From: Tupaia tana
Lineage: Eukaryota; Chordata; Mammalia; Scandentia; Tupaiidae
Reading direction: 5' to 3'
Length of the DNA: 64,000 nt
Assembly (NCBI GenBank): GCA_026018925.1
Contig: JAKSZU010000013.1
Coordinates: 1,736,001 to 1,800,000 of the forward strand
The position numbers and the translations under genes are program-made. The notes under the pieces are model-generated. The model did no database searches. It saw only the letters and a program-made list of their open reading frames with translations, and had not been told where the DNA came from. This document shows positions 58,456 to 64,000 of this stretch, one piece after another. How positions within the stretch are numbered: position 1 is the stretch's first letter; each line of letters starts with the position of its first letter.

Positions 58456-58606
58456 TTTTAAAAAACTGATTTAATTTTATTTATTATTATTTTTTAACTT
58501 CCTATATATAGGGGACGTGTGCTCACCAGAGAAAGTCCAGGACTCAAACTGTGATTGGCCATGAGGCGGTCCAGTGCTTTAAACCACCATGCCACCTGCT
58601 GGGTCC
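58456..58606 (-). mobile_element. SINE-S copy, short
   Basis: Antisense form with most of the GA-rich part deleted (CACCAGAGAAAGTCCAGGAC), ending CCACCTGCTGGGTCC. The flanks GTATTGAATTTTT and GTATTGAAATTTT are the target duplication. Confidence 0.88.
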
Positions 58607-58616
58607 TTTGTATTGA

Positions 58617-58876
58617 AATTTTTTTTTTTTTAAGAGAGATTTATGCTATAGGGCATGTGCGCTCACTGGAGAGAGAGATAGAGAGACAGAAAGTGGGAAG
58701 TCACCCCCTAGGTGGCTGGCCATGTTGCAATCCCTTCTCCTCCATTCTCTTCTAGGGATTTTGGGCACACACGCACACGCGCCCAGTGTGAGTTTTAAGT
58801 TGCCGGGTCCAGGACTCGAACCACTATGACTACATGGGAGTTCAGTGACGTAACCATTACGCCATCTGCTGGTCCC
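58617..58876 (-). mobile_element. SINE-L copy
   Basis: Antisense copy from TTTATGCTATAGGGCATGTG to CCATCTGCTGGTCCC. The flanking TTGAAATTTT and TTGAATTTTG suggest it landed next to the previous copy. Confidence 0.92.
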
Positions 58877-61059
<2,183 letters not shown>

Positions 61060-61270
61060 TATTTCTCCCGGATAAGTAAATGAGTAAGAGACAGACAGAC
61101 AGACAGACACACAGCTCCAACAGGGTGGCTTGGGAGGCACCCAGAGCTCCACCAGTCCTGGGGCGCGGCACACTCCTGCCCAGGTTCTCGGGGAGACCTC
61201 GGGACTGAACTGGGCCAACCCTGGGCCCGCATCGTGGAGTGTCGCGGCTCACTCTGCACCCACTGGCCGA
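61060..61270 (-). mobile_element. Possible type C tRNA-like SINE, antisense
   Basis: In complement it has a tRNA-like head with AGTTCAGTCCCGAG as box B and a TCTGTCTGTCTGTCTGTCTC run, then GAGAAATAAA near the end. The layout resembles the element at 2942, but similarity along the body is weak. Confidence 0.4.
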
Positions 61271-62683
<1,413 letters not shown>

Positions 62684-62778
62684 TGAGTGGGCGCCGCGGA
62701 GGGCAGGGGGCGCCGAGAAGGTGGGCCAGCAGCCTCGGCACACAGGTGCTCATCCTGCTCTTTGAAAGCCCTGGAGCC

Positions 62779-62934
62779 CTGTGGTACGCCTAGCTCACCA
62801 GACACAGGCCGCTCTGCCTGTGGTACGCCTAGCTCACCAGACGCAGGCCGCTCTGCCTGTGGTACGCCTAGCTCACCAGACGCATGCCACTCTGCCTGTG
62901 GTACGCCTAGCTCACCAGACGCAGACCGCTCCTC
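62779..62934. repeat. Four-copy 39-bp tandem repeat in intron 5
   Basis: Copies start at 62779, 62818, 62857 and 62896, each beginning CTGTGGTACGCCTAGCTCAC and continuing CAGACRCA. The first three end in CTCTGC; the fourth drifts (GCTCCTC). The 13-codon period keeps frames open on both strands. The array begins only 96 bp after the exon 5 donor. Confidence 0.96.
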
Positions 62935-62999
62935 CTGTGGCCGTGCTCGGGCCGGCCGCGTCCTGCTGGGGACAGGGTGCACACCCATGTGACGTACCC

Positions 63000-63640
63000 A
63001 CCTGACGTGCACCCGCACACCCACCAACGCTGACACACCAGCACCCCCTCGCATGGATAGTCACACTGACCCGCCCACAGACACACTCACCAGTGCACCC
63101 ACAGATGTGCCCCAACACCCACACTCTGACACACCCGCAGACACACTCACCAGTGCACCACAGACGTGCTCCATCACACCAACACTGACACACCAGCACC
63201 CCCCCATGGATACCCACAGACACTGACCTGCCCACAGACACACTCACCAGTGCACCCACAGACGTGCCCTGACATACTCACTGACACACCAGCACCCCCC
63301 ATGACACCCACAGACACACTCACCAGTGCACCCACAGACATGCACTGATGCACCCACAGACACTCTGACACACCGACATGCACCGAGGCACCCACATTCA
63401 TTGACGCACCCATGATCACAGCTGCACTCACTGACACACCCACACTCACTGAAGCACCTGCTGACACGCCAACACACTCACACTCGCCAGCATACATACA
63501 CGCCAGAGGATGCCCACAGACTCACCAGCACACCCACAGACACAGCCACCAACCTGCTCACGCACTGCTAACACTCAGACGCACACACACTCAGACACAC
63601 CCGCAGACACGCTCACTCACACCGGCACATCCACCAGCAC
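63000..63640. repeat. CA-rich minisatellite in intron 5
   Basis: CACTCACCAGTGCACCCACA followed by GACGTGCC recurs, with looser CACCCACAGACAC units. The larger units are spaced about 75-115 bp apart. It is the strand-opposite composition of the TG-rich blocks in introns 1 and 2. Frames of 100-170 codons on both strands derive from it. Confidence 0.92.
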
Positions 63641-64000
63641 ACCCGTGGACACTGAGACGTCAGCCAAAGGACCCGCTGCCACGTGGATACACTGCACACA
63701 CCCACGGACGCATCTGTGGACACGTGCACACAGCACTTAGCCATGCGCTCACGACCTGGGTATGCACGCAGTCCACGGTGCTCCACCCCCGCATGCTCAC
63801 CGACACCCGCACACATCCGTGCAGGCACACTGCACATGCACGTGCATGGCAGCTGCTCTGTGGCCTGCCCTGCTGGCCTCCTCAGCCCTCTCCACTCGCG
63901 GCTGCCCACAGGTGACGAAGTCCCGCACAGAGGCCTTGGCGAGCTGGACCCAGGTCCCAGGTGGTGCCATCAGCCTGTGGTCACTGCCAGAGACTCACCA
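63641..64000. other. PHF2: Intron 5, end of window
   Basis: The CA-rich character fades into unique sequence. CCCACAGGTGACGAAG near 63903 resembles an acceptor, but the codons after it do not match PHF2. Confidence 0.5.

Noticed and set aside
62779..62934. CRISPR-like direct repeat array
   Set aside because: The 39-bp units are contiguous with no spacers, in a mammalian intron next to a PHF2 exon. It is a tandem repeat.
63880..64000. PHF2 exon 6 at the end of the window
   Set aside because: CCCACAG at 63903 resembles an acceptor, but the downstream codons in all frames do not give the expected M-S-S-F-V-E continuation.

Overview
This window is mammalian nuclear DNA lying inside one large protein-coding gene, PHF2 (KDM7C, the PHD-finger and JmjC-domain histone demethylase family), transcribed left to right. 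Four short coding exons are visible: 39377-39462, 45623-45737, 59920-60080 and 62541-62682. They join in frame with consensus AG/GT borders and encode about residues 33-201 of the protein: the second half of the PHD finger, the linker behind it, and the stretch leading up to the JmjC domain. The first exon (start codon, first half of the PHD finger) lies upstream of the window. The catalytic-fold exons lie downstream. Everything else is intron: at least 39.4 kb of intron 1, 6.16 kb of intron 2, 14.2 kb of intron 3, 2.46 kb of intron 4 and the first 1.3 kb of intron 5.

The introns are filled with retroelements. The dominant family is a tRNA-derived SINE in two related forms. The long form, called SINE-L here, is about 265 bp: a tRNA-like head starting GGGACCAGCAG with a box B GGTTCGAGTCC, a body of roughly 100 bp, then CT-rich sequence ending near GCAAAAACCTCTCC plus an A-tail. 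The short form, SINE-S, is about 160-220 bp: the same head joined directly to the CT-rich part and an AT-rich tail near AATAAATAAAGTTAAATAA. About 50 copies are present, many with clear target-site duplications and several nested. A third, older tRNA-like type (type C) is less certain. Four or five large LINE-1 segments (15.5-18.7, 33.5-37.6, 46.6-50.5, 50.7-56.6 and 56.6-57.3 kb) all lie antisense to PHF2, and all are dead. MIR copies, one 7SL-derived fragment and one processed retrocopy inside an L1 are also visible.

Tandem repeats form the other large class: a TG-rich minisatellite with a 51-bp unit (3976-5065), a 17-bp GC-rich minisatellite (14653-15070), a GATGGT-type repeat of 1 kb (24979-25975) and its 2.5-kb relative with 33/36-bp units (30985-33480), TG-rich blocks at 41985-42470 and 44755-44960, a 412-bp pyrimidine tract (57747-58158), a 4 x 39-bp repeat just after exon 5 (62779-62934) and a CA-rich block (63000-63640). 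Their unit lengths are often multiples of three, which creates long but meaningless open frames.

The organism is a placental mammal. There are no dimeric Alu, rodent B1/B2 arrays, carnivore SINEC, pig PRE-1 or horse ERE elements that I recognise, so it is probably a lineage with its own tRNA SINE. I cannot name the species. I found no second gene, no structured RNA gene, and no bacterial, viral or CRISPR-type system.
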